DNA of 64,000 bases from the NCBI RefSeq assembly GCF_002002735.1, contig NZ_MUNY01000049.1, positions 122,047 to 186,046 on the forward strand, given 5' to 3'. The position numbers and the translations under genes were made by a program. This document shows, one piece after another, positions 55,440 through 64,000 of this stretch (its first letter is position 1; every line of letters begins with the position of its first letter). The notes beneath the pieces are model-generated. The model saw only the letters and a program-made list of their open reading frames with translations. It was not told where the DNA came from and did not search any database. Source of the DNA: Algoriphagus sp. A40 (GTDB lineage: Bacteria; Bacteroidota; Bacteroidia; Cytophagales; Cyclobacteriaceae).

Positions 55440-56888
55440 TTAATTCGCCCTCCAGAAAAACGGGGTAAACAGGATAAGAATGGTGAACAATTCAAGTCTT
55501 CCCAACAGCATAATCACAGAAAGCACCACTTTAGCTTCCGGTGAGAAAAAGGCAAAATTATTCACAGGCCCAACTAACCCGATAGCCGGTCCTGCATTGT
55601 CCAAGCAAGTAGCCACCGCTCCCAAAGAGGTCGCTAAATCATAACCCAACATTGAAATTATCAGGGATCCAACCACAAAAGTCAAAAGATAGATCAACAG
55701 AAAGTTCATGATGTTGTTGATGATCCTTCCTGTAACCATTTGCCCGTTGATAATCAAAGGAACGATCGCACGGGGATGGACTATCCGCTTGAATTCCAGC
55801 CAGGAGTTTTTCAAAAAGACAGTATGCCTGACAAACTTGATCCCACCTGCCGTAGAACCTGCACAACCTCCCAAAAAGAGCAACATGAAAAACACAAAAG
55901 TCACCCCGGAACCATATTGGGTATAATCATCTGTGATAAAACCCGTAGTCGTTACAACAGAAACTACCTGAAATAAGGATTTCCGAAAAGCCAATTCCAA
56001 CCCATAATCCGACTGCAAATAGATTGGCACAGCCAAACCGACTGAAATGATCAACAAGCCAATAGAATAAGCCTTGAATTCATCGTTAGTGATGATTCTT
56101 TTGAATTTTCCGACAAGCCCAAAATAAATCAAGGTGAAGTTTGCCCCTGCCAAAAACATAAAAAACACCGCCACATATTCTATAAAGGCTGAATCATAAT
56201 ATGCTAAACTGGCATTTTTCGTAGAAAATCCCCCTGTCGCCAGAGTGGCAAAGGAATGGTTGACCGCATCAAAAAAAGTCATTCCTCCAGCCCAAAAGAG
56301 CAAAGCACAAGCCACTGTGAGCCCAACGTAAATATACCAAAGGCGCTTGGCAGTCTCAGAAATCCGGGGATGGACTTTGTCGGAAGTTGGACCGGGAGAT
56401 TCTGCCACAAAAAGCTCAATCCCGCCAATACCCAAGAGAGGAAATATCGCGACGGTAAGTACAATTATCCCCAATCCACCAATCCAATGGGTCATACTTC
56501 TCCAGAAAAGCAGGCCCTTGGGCATGGCTTCTATATCTGTCAAAATCGTGGCTCCCGTAGTCGTAAATCCCGAAACAGTCTCGAACAAAGCATCTGCAGT
56601 GGTGGTCACTTCTTCGGAAATGATAAAAGGAATCATTCCGAAAACGGTCATAAAAACCCAACTCAACGCAACGATCAAGTATCCTTCCCGCTTACGGATG
56701 AGTTGGTCTTGCTTTGAAAAAGAGAAAAAGAACACCATTCCTATGAAAAGGGAAATGGCGGCTGAAATCATAATAGGATTGGAATCTTCCTGATAAATCC
56801 AGGAAATCGCTGCAGCCGGAAGCATCAGAACCCCAATCAAAAAAAGAAGGGCGCCCATGATTTTACCGATGGCCTTGAAATGAAGCAT
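55440..56888 (-). CDS. trkH: TrkH-type potassium uptake membrane subunit
   Basis: The 482-residue protein has the four pseudo-repeats of a potassium channel-like transporter, with filter segments SGFTTTGATIL, FATLATGGFSTKN, VVTTTGFITDDY and ATCLDNAGPAIG. It takes up K+ in the inner membrane, gated by a TrkA ring. It starts three bases after the TrkA stop, so the two are one operon. Confidence 0.94.
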   Translation of the reverse strand: MLHFKAIGKIMGALLFLIGVLMLPAAAISWIYQEDSNPIMISAAISLFIGMVFFFSFSKQDQLIRKREGYLIVALSWVFMTVFGMIPFIISEEVTTTADALFETVSGFTTTGATILTDIEAMPKGLLFWRSMTHWIGGLGIIVLTVAIFPLLGIGGIELFVAESPGPTSDKVHPRISETAKRLWYIYVGLTVACALLFWAGGMTFFDAVNHSFATLATGGFSTKNASLAYYDSAFIEYVAVFFMFLAGANFTLIYFGLVGKFKRIITNDEFKAYSIGLLIISVGLAVPIYLQSDYGLELAFRKSLFQVVSVVTTTGFITDDYTQYGSGVTFVFFMLLFLGGCAGSTAGGIKFVRHTVFLKNSWLEFKRIVHPRAIVPLIINGQMVTGRIINNIMNFLLIYLLTFVVGSLIISMLGYDLATSLGAVATCLDNAGPAIGLVGPVNNFAFFSPEAKVVLSVIMLLGRLELFTILILFTPFFWRAN

Positions 56889-56891
56889 CTT

Positions 56892-58238
56892 TTAATGAAA
56901 AAGTTTTTCGAGTGGCAGTTTTGCTTCAGGTAATGCCAAAACAATGGCTTTATCGTTCATTTGTAAAATAAAGTCCCCGTCAGGAATAAAAACTTGTTCT
57001 CCACGGATCACTCCCGCTACGATGGCTGATTCGGGAAAGTGAAGTTCTTTCAATGGATGTTTGATCAGCCTGTTATTTTTACTTACGTTGTACTGGATGA
57101 ATTCAGCATCAACTCCATAAATCCCCGAAACAGCTTCCACAGCTCCTTTTTTCAAGTATCTTGAAATTTCATTTGCCGCAACCAGCTTTTTGTTGATCAG
57201 GGAATCAACCCCGATACTGTGAGAAATATGGATGTACTCTCTGGTATCCACATGTGCTATAGTCTTATAAACCCCGTGGTTTTTTGCGGAAAGACTGGTG
57301 ATAATGTTAGTTTCGGAAGACTCGGTCAGGGCAAGAAATGCATCCATTTGCTCTAGTCCTTCTTCCACCAACATTTCGATGTTTTTATAATCTCCGTTGA
57401 TGACCAGCGTATCCGGCAGGTGCTCAGCAAGCCATTTACATCTATCTTTTTCCTTATTTACCAACGTAACACGATACTTACCCTGGAGTTTCAGGGCAGT
57501 GGTCACGGCCATGTCATCCCCACCAATGATCATGATATTCTTGATCTTGACCTTCTTTTGACCCAAAACCTCCTGGATCATTTCGGTGTTTTTCTTGTTT
57601 GAAATAAAAAATACGTGGTCGTTGTTGCGGATAATCGTGCTTCCTCTTGGAATCAGGGTTTTTTGATCTCTGACTATGGCGATGATCCGAATATCTTCGT
57701 ACACAGGATCAGATTTGGTATCCATAATCCTTTGGTTGACCAAGGGACTAAATTGATCCAAAGTGATACCTACGATGTTCAATTTCCCCCCTCCAAAATC
57801 AAAAACATCTGTAAAACTGGAGTTTTCGATCATGTTGTAAATCTCCCGGGAACAAAGCATGGTGGGAGAAATCAAGTTGTCAATGCCCAGATTATTGAAG
57901 TAGGGAACATTTTCCTCGTTCAGGTAAGAGTGGTTTCTCACTCTGGCCATCACGCGTTTTGCACCAAGTTGCTTTGCCAAAACTGCCGTGACGATATTGG
58001 TTTTTTCAGAAGTGGTGACAGCCAAAACCATACTGGCCCTGTCCACATTTGCTTGTTGGAGAATATCAATTGAGGTGGCATCTCCCTGAATGGTCATCAC
58101 GTCGAGCTTGCTGGCTGCGTAATCCAAAACATCCCGTTCAGTATCGATGAGGGTGATATCCTTGTTATCAAAACTCAATTGCTCTGCAAGATGGTATCCC
58201 ATGTCTCCTGCTCCGGCAATTACAATGTGCATCCCCAT
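56892..58238 (-). CDS. trkA: TrkA-type potassium channel regulator (two RCK domains)
   Basis: The protein (448 residues from the ATG at 58238) has two TrkA_N/TrkA_C halves: MHIVIAGAGDMGYHLAEQLS at the start, GDATSIDILQQANVDRA, and the second Rossmann unit INIMIIGGDDMAVTTALKLQ-like (NIMIIGGDDMAV) with VINGDYKNIEML. It binds NAD(H) and gates TrkH. The ATG at 58232 is equally possible; the longer frame upstream of these is unlikely. A -7-like TAATTTTG lies on the minus strand at 58269-58276, with a CTG 20 bases before it. Confidence 0.93.
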   Translation of the reverse strand: MGMHIVIAGAGDMGYHLAEQLSFDNKDITLIDTERDVLDYAASKLDVMTIQGDATSIDILQQANVDRASMVLAVTTSEKTNIVTAVLAKQLGAKRVMARVRNHSYLNEENVPYFNNLGIDNLISPTMLCSREIYNMIENSSFTDVFDFGGGKLNIVGITLDQFSPLVNQRIMDTKSDPVYEDIRIIAIVRDQKTLIPRGSTIIRNNDHVFFISNKKNTEMIQEVLGQKKVKIKNIMIIGGDDMAVTTALKLQGKYRVTLVNKEKDRCKWLAEHLPDTLVINGDYKNIEMLVEEGLEQMDAFLALTESSETNIITSLSAKNHGVYKTIAHVDTREYIHISHSIGVDSLINKKLVAANEISRYLKKGAVEAVSGIYGVDAEFIQYNVSKNNRLIKHPLKELHFPESAIVAGVIRGEQVFIPDGDFILQMNDKAIVLALPEAKLPLEKLFH

Positions 58239-58395
58239 AGAGGTAATTAAAGTAATCTTAAAGGGTGGCAAAATTATAACCTTTCTGAATGGTTTTCAGG
58301 TCATAAGGTTTTTTCTTTCGCCAAACGACCTAAAAGGTAAAAAATATGCAGTGATCTCACCGTCACTCTTGTCATTATTTTTCTCGCCCCTTCAA

Positions 58396-59637
58396 TTAAT
58401 CTTCAAGTAGGGCTCTGCCTTCCGGTTCGGGTAGTTCCTGAATGTCTTTCAGCTTTTTTTGGATCACACGGGTTCTTGTTCCGACCAGTTCATCCAGTTC
58501 CATATTGGCCTCGTTCAGCTTTTTCTGAGTTTTTTTCAGCAAATCCCCAAATTTCCCAAACTCAGCTTTGACTGCTCCGAGTACCTGCCAGACCTCGGAG
58601 CTCCTTTTCTGTATAGCCAAGGTCCTGAAGCCCATTTGCAAAGAATTCAAAATGGCAGAAAGCGTGGCCGGCCCTGTCACGATCACTTTAAAGTCCTGCT
58701 GAATTTGCTGAGCGAGACCGGGTTCGCGGAGGATTTCGGCATAGAGACTTTCGACTGGAAGAAAAAGGATCGCAAAGTCAGTCGTCCCAGGAGGATGAAT
58801 GTATTTGCTTTGGATATCCAAAGCGGATTTTTTGATGGCCTTGATCAATTCCTGGCGATACAAGTCGATGGCTGGCTTGTCCCCTAAATCATAGGCATCT
58901 ACCAGCCTCAAATAGGATTCCTGCGGAAATTTGGAGTCAATCGGCAGAAGCACTTGCTCATTCTGACCGGGCATTTTCACTGCAAATTCCACCCGCTCCC
59001 GGGTTCCGTTTACCGAGGCATTAAGGATGTATTGCTCCGGAGAGAGCATATTTTCCAAAAGCGCTTGAAGTTGATATTCGCCTAGTACGCCCCTGCTTTT
59101 CACATTGGTCAACACGCGCTTGAGATCCCCCACTCCGTTGGCGAGGGATTGCATTTCGCCAAGTCCCTTTTGGACGGCCTGGAGCTGATTGCTGACAAGT
59201 TCAAAGGATTGACCCAGCCTGGCTTCAAGCGTTTTTTGAAGCTTTTCATCGACGGTTTCACGGATTTTTTCAAGTCGGATTTCGGTGTTTTTCACCAGTT
59301 CGTCCTGCTTCCTGCTGAGTTCTCCGAATTTCTCCCGCTGGAGATTGTTGAGGTCCTGCATGGTATTACGAACCACATCGCCAAATGCCCTCAAAGCTTC
59401 ATTTTGATCCTTTGATCCGGCTCGCTGATTTTCGAAAATCAACCGAAATTGCTGAGCCAGGTTTTCATTGGATTCCTTTCGGGCTTCGCCCAAAGCCTGG
59501 GCAAGTTCTTTACTCATTCGTGCGAGTTCAGCTTGAAGGAAGAGCTTTTCCTGATTTTCCTTTCTCCTGAAAAAAACCAAAGCCAAGATCAAAACCTGGA
59601 TTACAAGTACTATTGAAAGTAGAACTTCAATCGACAT
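58396..59637 (-). CDS. rmuC: DNA recombination protein RmuC
   Basis: The protein (413 residues from the ATG at 59637) has an N-terminal membrane helix (SIEVLLSIVLVIQVLILALV), a long coiled coil (about 30-170) and an RmuC nuclease-like domain with KSRGVLGEYQLQALLENML and LPIDSKFPQESYLR. RmuC limits inversions and other rearrangements at short inverted repeats. Its start overlaps the end of the preceding hydrolase gene by 11 bases, pointing to coupled translation. Confidence 0.92.
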   Translation of the reverse strand: MSIEVLLSIVLVIQVLILALVFFRRKENQEKLFLQAELARMSKELAQALGEARKESNENLAQQFRLIFENQRAGSKDQNEALRAFGDVVRNTMQDLNNLQREKFGELSRKQDELVKNTEIRLEKIRETVDEKLQKTLEARLGQSFELVSNQLQAVQKGLGEMQSLANGVGDLKRVLTNVKSRGVLGEYQLQALLENMLSPEQYILNASVNGTRERVEFAVKMPGQNEQVLLPIDSKFPQESYLRLVDAYDLGDKPAIDLYRQELIKAIKKSALDIQSKYIHPPGTTDFAILFLPVESLYAEILREPGLAQQIQQDFKVIVTGPATLSAILNSLQMGFRTLAIQKRSSEVWQVLGAVKAEFGKFGDLLKKTQKKLNEANMELDELVGTRTRVIQKKLKDIQELPEPEGRALLED

Positions 59638-60643
59638 AGACCATTTGTTTAGGAGGTTCAAGGTAGTTTTTCCTTACCTCCACTCCGAGAAAAGCCAGAT
59701 ATTCTGCGACAGATTCCGTCGGTATTTCTTCCATGGGAACATGGCCCGCCTGATCAAAAACGATCAGATTGGAGCCTGGGATCGCTTTTTCCAAAGCGTA
59801 TGCATTGGAAAGAGGAATCCAGGAATCCTTGCCTCCCCAAAGAATCAAGGTCGGCATAGTTAATCTTTCAAAATCAATTTCTGAATTTCTTGGGATTTTA
59901 ATCCGGTCCAAAGTTGCCTGGCGGTTTCCTTCCCGAAGCATCAGCTCATAGTATCTATCGGTAGTTTTTTCCTGGATTTTGGATTCGTCCGCATAGACTT
60001 CTTTCATATTCCTGGCAAAAAGAAACTTGGGAGTACACTTCAGGAAAATCCCTGAAATCAGAGGGTTTTCGATCAGTTTGAAAATCCAGGCACCACTTCC
60101 ACGGGCTTGATTTTGAGTCGAATCCAAACTTCTGGTTTCAATTCTCGGTGCTCCGGAGGCATCCACCAGATTCAGAGTAAGGACTTTGTCTGGACGTGCA
60201 GATGCCAATTGGAGAGCCACAGCGCCGCCCATAGAATTGCCTGCCAAATGAAACTTTCTCAGATTAAGCTTTTCCGCCAAAGAAAGAACCAACTCGCTGT
60301 AATCCTGCACACTATACCGCTGGAGTTCATCCGGACCAGTAAGTCCGTGTCCGGGAAAATCCAGTGATATTGTCATGAAATACGGACTCAATTCCCTTTG
60401 CCAAATATCCCAGGTGTGAAGGGAAGAAAAACTGCCGTGCAATAAAATAATAGGTTCCCCTTCGCCCAATATCCGAACATGGAGATTGATTCCATTTACT
60501 TCGATAAAGTGGGATTCGGGCGTTTGGTATTTTGCGGCAATTTCTTCCGCAGGGATATCACTTCTGTAAAGCAAAAGCAGAAAAAACACACAAGTCAGAA
60601 GTAAACCGGCCACAAGTTTACCAGTTCGTTTAAGCCAAATCAT
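59627..60643 (-). CDS. alpha/beta hydrolase with N-terminal membrane helix
   Basis: The 338-residue protein has a signal-anchor helix (about 8-28, LVAGLLLTCVFFLLLLY), the oxyanion motif IILLHGSFSSLHTWD, the nucleophile elbow GNSMGG, the acid in LWGGKDSWIPL and the catalytic His in DQAGHVPMEE. It has the usual size for epoxide-hydrolase/lipase-like enzymes; substrate unknown. The gene is translationally coupled to rmuC. Confidence 0.88.
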   Translation of the reverse strand: MIWLKRTGKLVAGLLLTCVFFLLLLYRSDIPAEEIAAKYQTPESHFIEVNGINLHVRILGEGEPIILLHGSFSSLHTWDIWQRELSPYFMTISLDFPGHGLTGPDELQRYSVQDYSELVLSLAEKLNLRKFHLAGNSMGGAVALQLASARPDKVLTLNLVDASGAPRIETRSLDSTQNQARGSGAWIFKLIENPLISGIFLKCTPKFLFARNMKEVYADESKIQEKTTDRYYELMLREGNRQATLDRIKIPRNSEIDFERLTMPTLILWGGKDSWIPLSNAYALEKAIPGSNLIVFDQAGHVPMEEIPTESVAEYLAFLGVEVRKNYLEPPKQMVYVD

Positions 60644-60730
60644 AAATTGGAGTTCGGATAATTATTTCCTCTAATACCTAAAACCTACAAAAATTCTTCT
60701 CAAATCTCTATTTTCAGGAAAATTCCACCA

Positions 60731-61957
60731 TTGAACATCAAAAACTTCTTTCGATCCATTGGTCCGGGACCGCTGATTGCAGCGGCCTTCATCGGTCCAG
60801 GAACAGTCACAGTCTGCACCCTGGCCGGAGCAAACTTTGGATTTTCGCTGATTTGGGCGATGGTACTTTCCATAGTTGCTACGGTTATCCTGCAGGAAAT
60901 CTCAGGGAGAATCGGAATTGTCACAGGTTCTGATTTGAGTTCTCTGCTTCGAAATCAAACCGAAAGGCCGATTTTCAGGCTATTTTCCATGATTTTGGTT
61001 CTACTTGCCATAGTCCTGGGAAATGCAGCTTATGAATCCGGAAACATTTCAGGTGCCAACCTGGGTCTGGCTTTTTATTGGGAAGCTCCCACCCTAAATC
61101 TTGGAAGATTGGAACTCCAATTGGGCAATTTCTTATTGGGAATTCTGGCGTTCCTTCTCCTTTGGACAGGAAGCTATAAAACACTTGAGCGAATCCTTGT
61201 TGTGTTGGTAATTCTGATGTCCCTGGCTTTTATGATTACTGCGGCATTGACCAAACCTGATTTGTCCAAGATGCTTTCTGGGTTTATCCCAAGTTGGAAT
61301 GAGGCTGAAATCCCCACTTTGGTAGCCCTGATCGGCACGACAGTAGTTCCCTACAATCTTTTCCTCTACGCCTCGCTGGTAAATAAGCAATGGAAAAACC
61401 CATCCGACCTCCCATCCATGCGAAGGGACATTTCTGTTTCGGTGATTCTTGGGGGAGTAGTTTCGATGGCAATTTTGATTGTCGGGGCGGCAAATACTAG
61501 TGCCGAAATCACTTCTGCCATTGACGTTTCCAAAGGGCTGGAATCAGTTTTCGGAAGCTTTGCAGGCTATATGATGGGCTTTGGCCTGTTGGCTGCAGGG
61601 ATGACTTCTGCCCTGACCGCCCCTTTGGCTGCAGGTTTTGTAGTCTGTGGGATTTTGGGTTGGGATCAGGAAATCAAGTCCAAACCCATGAGGATCACCA
61701 TGGGGGCCATCGTCTTTTTGGGACTGTTTTTCTCCTCCTTAGGTATCAAACCTGTCCAATTAATCACTCTTGCTCAATTGGCAAATGGCATTTTACTTCC
61801 CCTGATCAGTGGCTGGATAATCTGGATTGCAGCACAGCATTCTATTTTGGGAAAACATAAAAACACGCTAACGGCAAGCGGAATCGCAATTTTGATCTGG
61901 CTGATCACGTTAGTTCTTGGAGTAAAAAGTGTGGGAGCGGTCTTCGGATGGTTTTAA
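60731..61957 (+). CDS. Nramp (SLC11)-family transporter with non-canonical metal site
   Basis: The 408-residue protein has 11 helices and the SLC11 fold by sequence (IGPGPLIAAAFIGPGTVTV near the start; AGANFGFSLIWAMVLS). The DPGN motif of helix 1, which binds transition metals, reads GPGT (22-25), and the helix 6 MPH motif reads VPY (206-208). All three metal-contacting residues are therefore replaced. Mn2+/Fe2+ transport is doubtful; another substrate, as in Nramp-related magnesium transporters, is possible. The start is a TTG. The minus-strand metallopeptidase gene lies immediately downstream, convergent. Confidence 0.88.
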   Translation: MNIKNFFRSIGPGPLIAAAFIGPGTVTVCTLAGANFGFSLIWAMVLSIVATVILQEISGRIGIVTGSDLSSLLRNQTERPIFRLFSMILVLLAIVLGNAAYESGNISGANLGLAFYWEAPTLNLGRLELQLGNFLLGILAFLLLWTGSYKTLERILVVLVILMSLAFMITAALTKPDLSKMLSGFIPSWNEAEIPTLVALIGTTVVPYNLFLYASLVNKQWKNPSDLPSMRRDISVSVILGGVVSMAILIVGAANTSAEITSAIDVSKGLESVFGSFAGYMMGFGLLAAGMTSALTAPLAAGFVVCGILGWDQEIKSKPMRITMGAIVFLGLFFSSLGIKPVQLITLAQLANGILLPLISGWIIWIAAQHSILGKHKNTLTASGIAILIWLITLVLGVKSVGAVFGWF

Positions 61958-61978
61958 ATCCCCAATCTAAACCTCAAA

Positions 61979-62881
61979 TCACAAATCGTCAGCGCTAAAA
62001 GTATCCCCTTGCCTCAAATCCCCGGATTCAAAGCCTTTTTTGAACCACATCATCCTTTGAGCCGATGTGCCATGGGTAAACGAATCCGGAACTACTCTCC
62101 CGCTGGATTGCTTCTGAAGCCGGTCATCTCCGATAGCATTAGCGGCATTGAGGGCTTCTTCCAAATCACCGGATTCCATCATTGATGCGGTTTTTTGACT
62201 GTGATGCGCCCAAACTCCCGCTAAAAAATCCGCCTGAAGTTCCAATTTGACGGAGTTTTGGTTGTATTCTTTTTCACTGACTTTACCCCGGAGGTTGTGA
62301 ACTTCATCCGTGATTCCCTGGATCTTTTGGATATGATGGCCTACTTCATGAGCGATCACATAGGCATAAGCAAAGTCTCCGCCTGCACTCAACTTGGATT
62401 CCATGTCCTGAAAAAAGCTCAGATCGATGTAAAGTTTTTCATCCGCAGGACAGTAAAATGGGCCTGTTGCACTGCTAGCTGACCCACATGCTGAGGACAC
62501 TGATCCTGAATAAAGCACCAAAGTCGGTTCCCTGTAATCTTCCAATTGCTGATTCCAAACATCCTCGGTATCCGCCAAAATCGTCCCGGCAAAAGCCGCC
62601 ATTTCATCTTCCTCAGCTGTTGGAGTATAGGAGGTATCAGTAGTAAAGCCCTGGCCTCCGCCGCCACCCAACAAGCCCCCCAAAAGACTAAGTGGATTAT
62701 ATCCCAATACAATTGATCCGACGATGAACACTCCCACCAGAATCAATCCGGTTTTTGAAAAAAGGATCTTTAAAAGTGGACCGAGCAGCAGCGGACTGAA
62801 CCCACCTGCGCCCATTTTTGGACCTCCCTGTCCCCGTCTATCATCAATATTGGAGCTCTGTCTTCTGCCTTGCCATTTCAT
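61979..62881 (-). CDS. neutral zinc metallopeptidase (YpfJ family)
   Basis: The 300-residue protein has one membrane helix (about 38-60), a Gly-rich linker (LLGGLLGGGGGQG) and a peptidase domain with the zinc motif HEVGHH. The region YCPADEKLYIDLSFF and the late ADFLAGVWAHHSQ are typical of the family. Its biological substrate is unknown. The N-terminus MKWQGRRQSSNIDDRRG is the usual cytoplasmic lead of this group. It ends 21 bases from the Nramp-like gene. Confidence 0.92.
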   Translation of the reverse strand: MKWQGRRQSSNIDDRRGQGGPKMGAGGFSPLLLGPLLKILFSKTGLILVGVFIVGSIVLGYNPLSLLGGLLGGGGGQGFTTDTSYTPTAEEDEMAAFAGTILADTEDVWNQQLEDYREPTLVLYSGSVSSACGSASSATGPFYCPADEKLYIDLSFFQDMESKLSAGGDFAYAYVIAHEVGHHIQKIQGITDEVHNLRGKVSEKEYNQNSVKLELQADFLAGVWAHHSQKTASMMESGDLEEALNAANAIGDDRLQKQSSGRVVPDSFTHGTSAQRMMWFKKGFESGDLRQGDTFSADDL

Positions 62882-63071
62882 AGGATTATTATTGTTTTTT
62901 TAGTGGCATATGGAATCTCACATGGTAGATGTCATCCAACTGAATGAGGTTATTATCATGCTCGATTTCATAGCATTAATGATTTGATTTAAGTTAAAAA
63001 TAACCAAATTGATCAATCAAGAATCGACCCTATTTTCATTTTCGATAAATAATAATCAAAACCCATTACCT

Positions 63072-63818
63072 ATGACACATAAATTTCTGACTTGCGCTTT
63101 CACTTTTGCGCTGCTCCTTTCAATTAATTCTTTCGCTCAGGAAGCCTATTTGGGTACAAAAGCCCCAAAAGGTGCAAAAGTTTACCTGGACGGTACCGCC
63201 AAATCCCTACACAAAAACTGGAAATACTGGGAAGGACCCCGGTTTTCGGCAGAAATGCCTCTAAAATGGCCTGAGGTCACTGATCCTGTAGATGGTGGAA
63301 AAGTCATCAGCAGTAACGATCCAGCTGCTGCTGGCGGGAAATACGGCGCAGCCGATATAGTGACCAAAGACGAATTCAGAGACTTTGAAGCCCACGTGGA
63401 ATTTTTGATCGCCAAAGAAGGCGGAAACAGTGGAGTTTACCTCCAAAACCGCTATGAAATCCAGGTTTTGGACGGAGATTATGGAACACACGGACTCGCT
63501 GCAGTGATCAACGAACACCTTCCAACTTCAGAAGAGTACAATGGTATCGGAAAATGGAATGCCTATGATATCCAGTTTCGTGCGGCCCGCTTTGAAAATG
63601 GAAAACTGACCGAAAAAGCGCGGGTAACTCTATTTTTCAATGGAGTAAAAATCCACGACAATGTGGAAATCCAGCAGGTTTGGGGCGGTCCAAACTCAGG
63701 AATTGACGGGGGAAATGACGGGGGAAAAGGAATTACCGATACTCCGGGCGGATTGAAACTTCAGGCAGAAGGCCATGATGTGCTTTATCGGAATATTTGG
63801 ATCAAGGCGGTGAAGTGA
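63072..63818 (+). CDS. DUF1080 (3-keto-disaccharide hydrolase-like) secreted protein
   Basis: From the ATG at 63072 the protein has 248 residues, with a signal peptide (MTHKFLTCAFTFALLLSINSFAQ). The mature part is one concanavalin-like DUF1080 domain: DFEAHVEFLIAKEGGNSGVYL, NRYEIQVLDGDYG, WNAYDIQFRAARF and VTLFFNGVKIHDN, ending LKLQAEGHDVLYRNIWIK. Such proteins act on glycans in the periplasm or outside; some are 3-keto-disaccharide hydrolases. An upstream in-frame TTG at 63009 is unlikely. A -33 TTG and an imperfect -7 (TATTTTCA) lie upstream. Confidence 0.88.
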   Translation: MTHKFLTCAFTFALLLSINSFAQEAYLGTKAPKGAKVYLDGTAKSLHKNWKYWEGPRFSAEMPLKWPEVTDPVDGGKVISSNDPAAAGGKYGAADIVTKDEFRDFEAHVEFLIAKEGGNSGVYLQNRYEIQVLDGDYGTHGLAAVINEHLPTSEEYNGIGKWNAYDIQFRAARFENGKLTEKARVTLFFNGVKIHDNVEIQQVWGGPNSGIDGGNDGGKGITDTPGGLKLQAEGHDVLYRNIWIKAVK

Positions 63819-63821
63819 TCG

Positions 63822-63872
63822 GTGTTCAGTGGTCAGTGTTCAGTCGCAGATTTTAGTGTTCAGTGTTCAGTC
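63822..63872. repeat. degenerate short-word repeat (GTGTTCAGT)
   Basis: Four copies of GTGTTCAGT-like words (two runs, separated by CGCAGATTTTA) follow the DUF1080 stop codon. It is the clearest example of the word-like class in the window. Confidence 0.65.
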
Positions 63873-64000
63873 TTTTGTCAGGCTGAGTCTTAAATATTCC
63901 GGGAACATACAAAAAGGAAATGACGGGGTTAACTTAGCCTTATCCTAAACAGTTTGGCCGCCTTCGTGATAGTGCACCTGCCTGTCGCTGAGTATGGTTC

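Overview
The window is a stretch of chromosome from a member of the Bacteroidota, most likely Cytophagales and close to Cyclobacteriaceae/Algoriphagus. This is inferred from gene content and not from a marker gene. The signs are promoters of the Bacteroidota type (-33 TTG, -7 TAnnTTTG), almost no Shine-Dalgarno sequences, a type IX secretion (type B, CHU_C/gliding-motility) C-terminal sorting domain, SprB-like repeats, TonB receptors with carboxypeptidase-regulatory-like N-termini, and a 'ligase-associated' Lhr-type helicase. No rRNA, tRNA, CRISPR array, prophage or recognisable transposase was found.

Layout: 1-9.5 kb carries the end of a cyclophilin, a CorC/HlyC-type protein, a MATE exporter, an acyl-CoA dehydrogenase/acyl-CoA ligase pair for fatty acid oxidation, two small envelope proteins and an alpha/beta hydrolase. 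9.5-16.1 kb is a pentose locus on the minus strand: Na+/sugar symporter, xylulokinase, xylose isomerase, a terminator, then an exported SASA-family acetylesterase. 16.3-20.6 kb has an aminodeoxychorismate lyase-like enzyme, the beta subunit of L-serine dehydratase, and a TolC/HlyD pair without its pump. 20.7-24 kb is a divergent TonB receptor/DtxR-type regulator pair with a palindrome placed inside the receptor promoter. A YihY-family protein and gamma-glutamyltransferase follow.

27-38.1 kb is the most accessory-looking part. Two closely related AAA+/DUF4143 ATPase genes lie about 10 kb apart in the same orientation. Each has a long palindrome over the -33 box of its promoter, with 12-bp core arms and a 16-bp spacer in both. 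The first copy is flanked on both sides by 3'-end sequence of the gamma-glutamyltransferase gene, one intact and one a remnant. The second copy has a one-base frameshift near its end. Between them lie an exported metallo-beta-lactamase-fold protein, an exported ABM-family monooxygenase, two outer-membrane barrels, a divergent AraC regulator, a PPC/DUF296-domain lipoprotein, an S9 peptidase and a membrane protein, interspersed with two-hairpin repeats.

38.2-64 kb returns to ordinary chromosomal content: GalE, a large T9SS cargo protein, an ABC-F/symporter/RlmI operon, a ZnuD-like TonB receptor with a lipoprotein partner, KilA-N and KOW proteins, an orphan DEXH helicase, the TrkAH potassium system, a hydrolase/RmuC pair with overlapping ends, an Nramp-like transporter lacking the canonical metal-binding residues, a zinc metallopeptidase and a DUF1080 protein. 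Several intergenic tails contain degenerate short-word repeats. All calls come from reading motifs; no database search was run.
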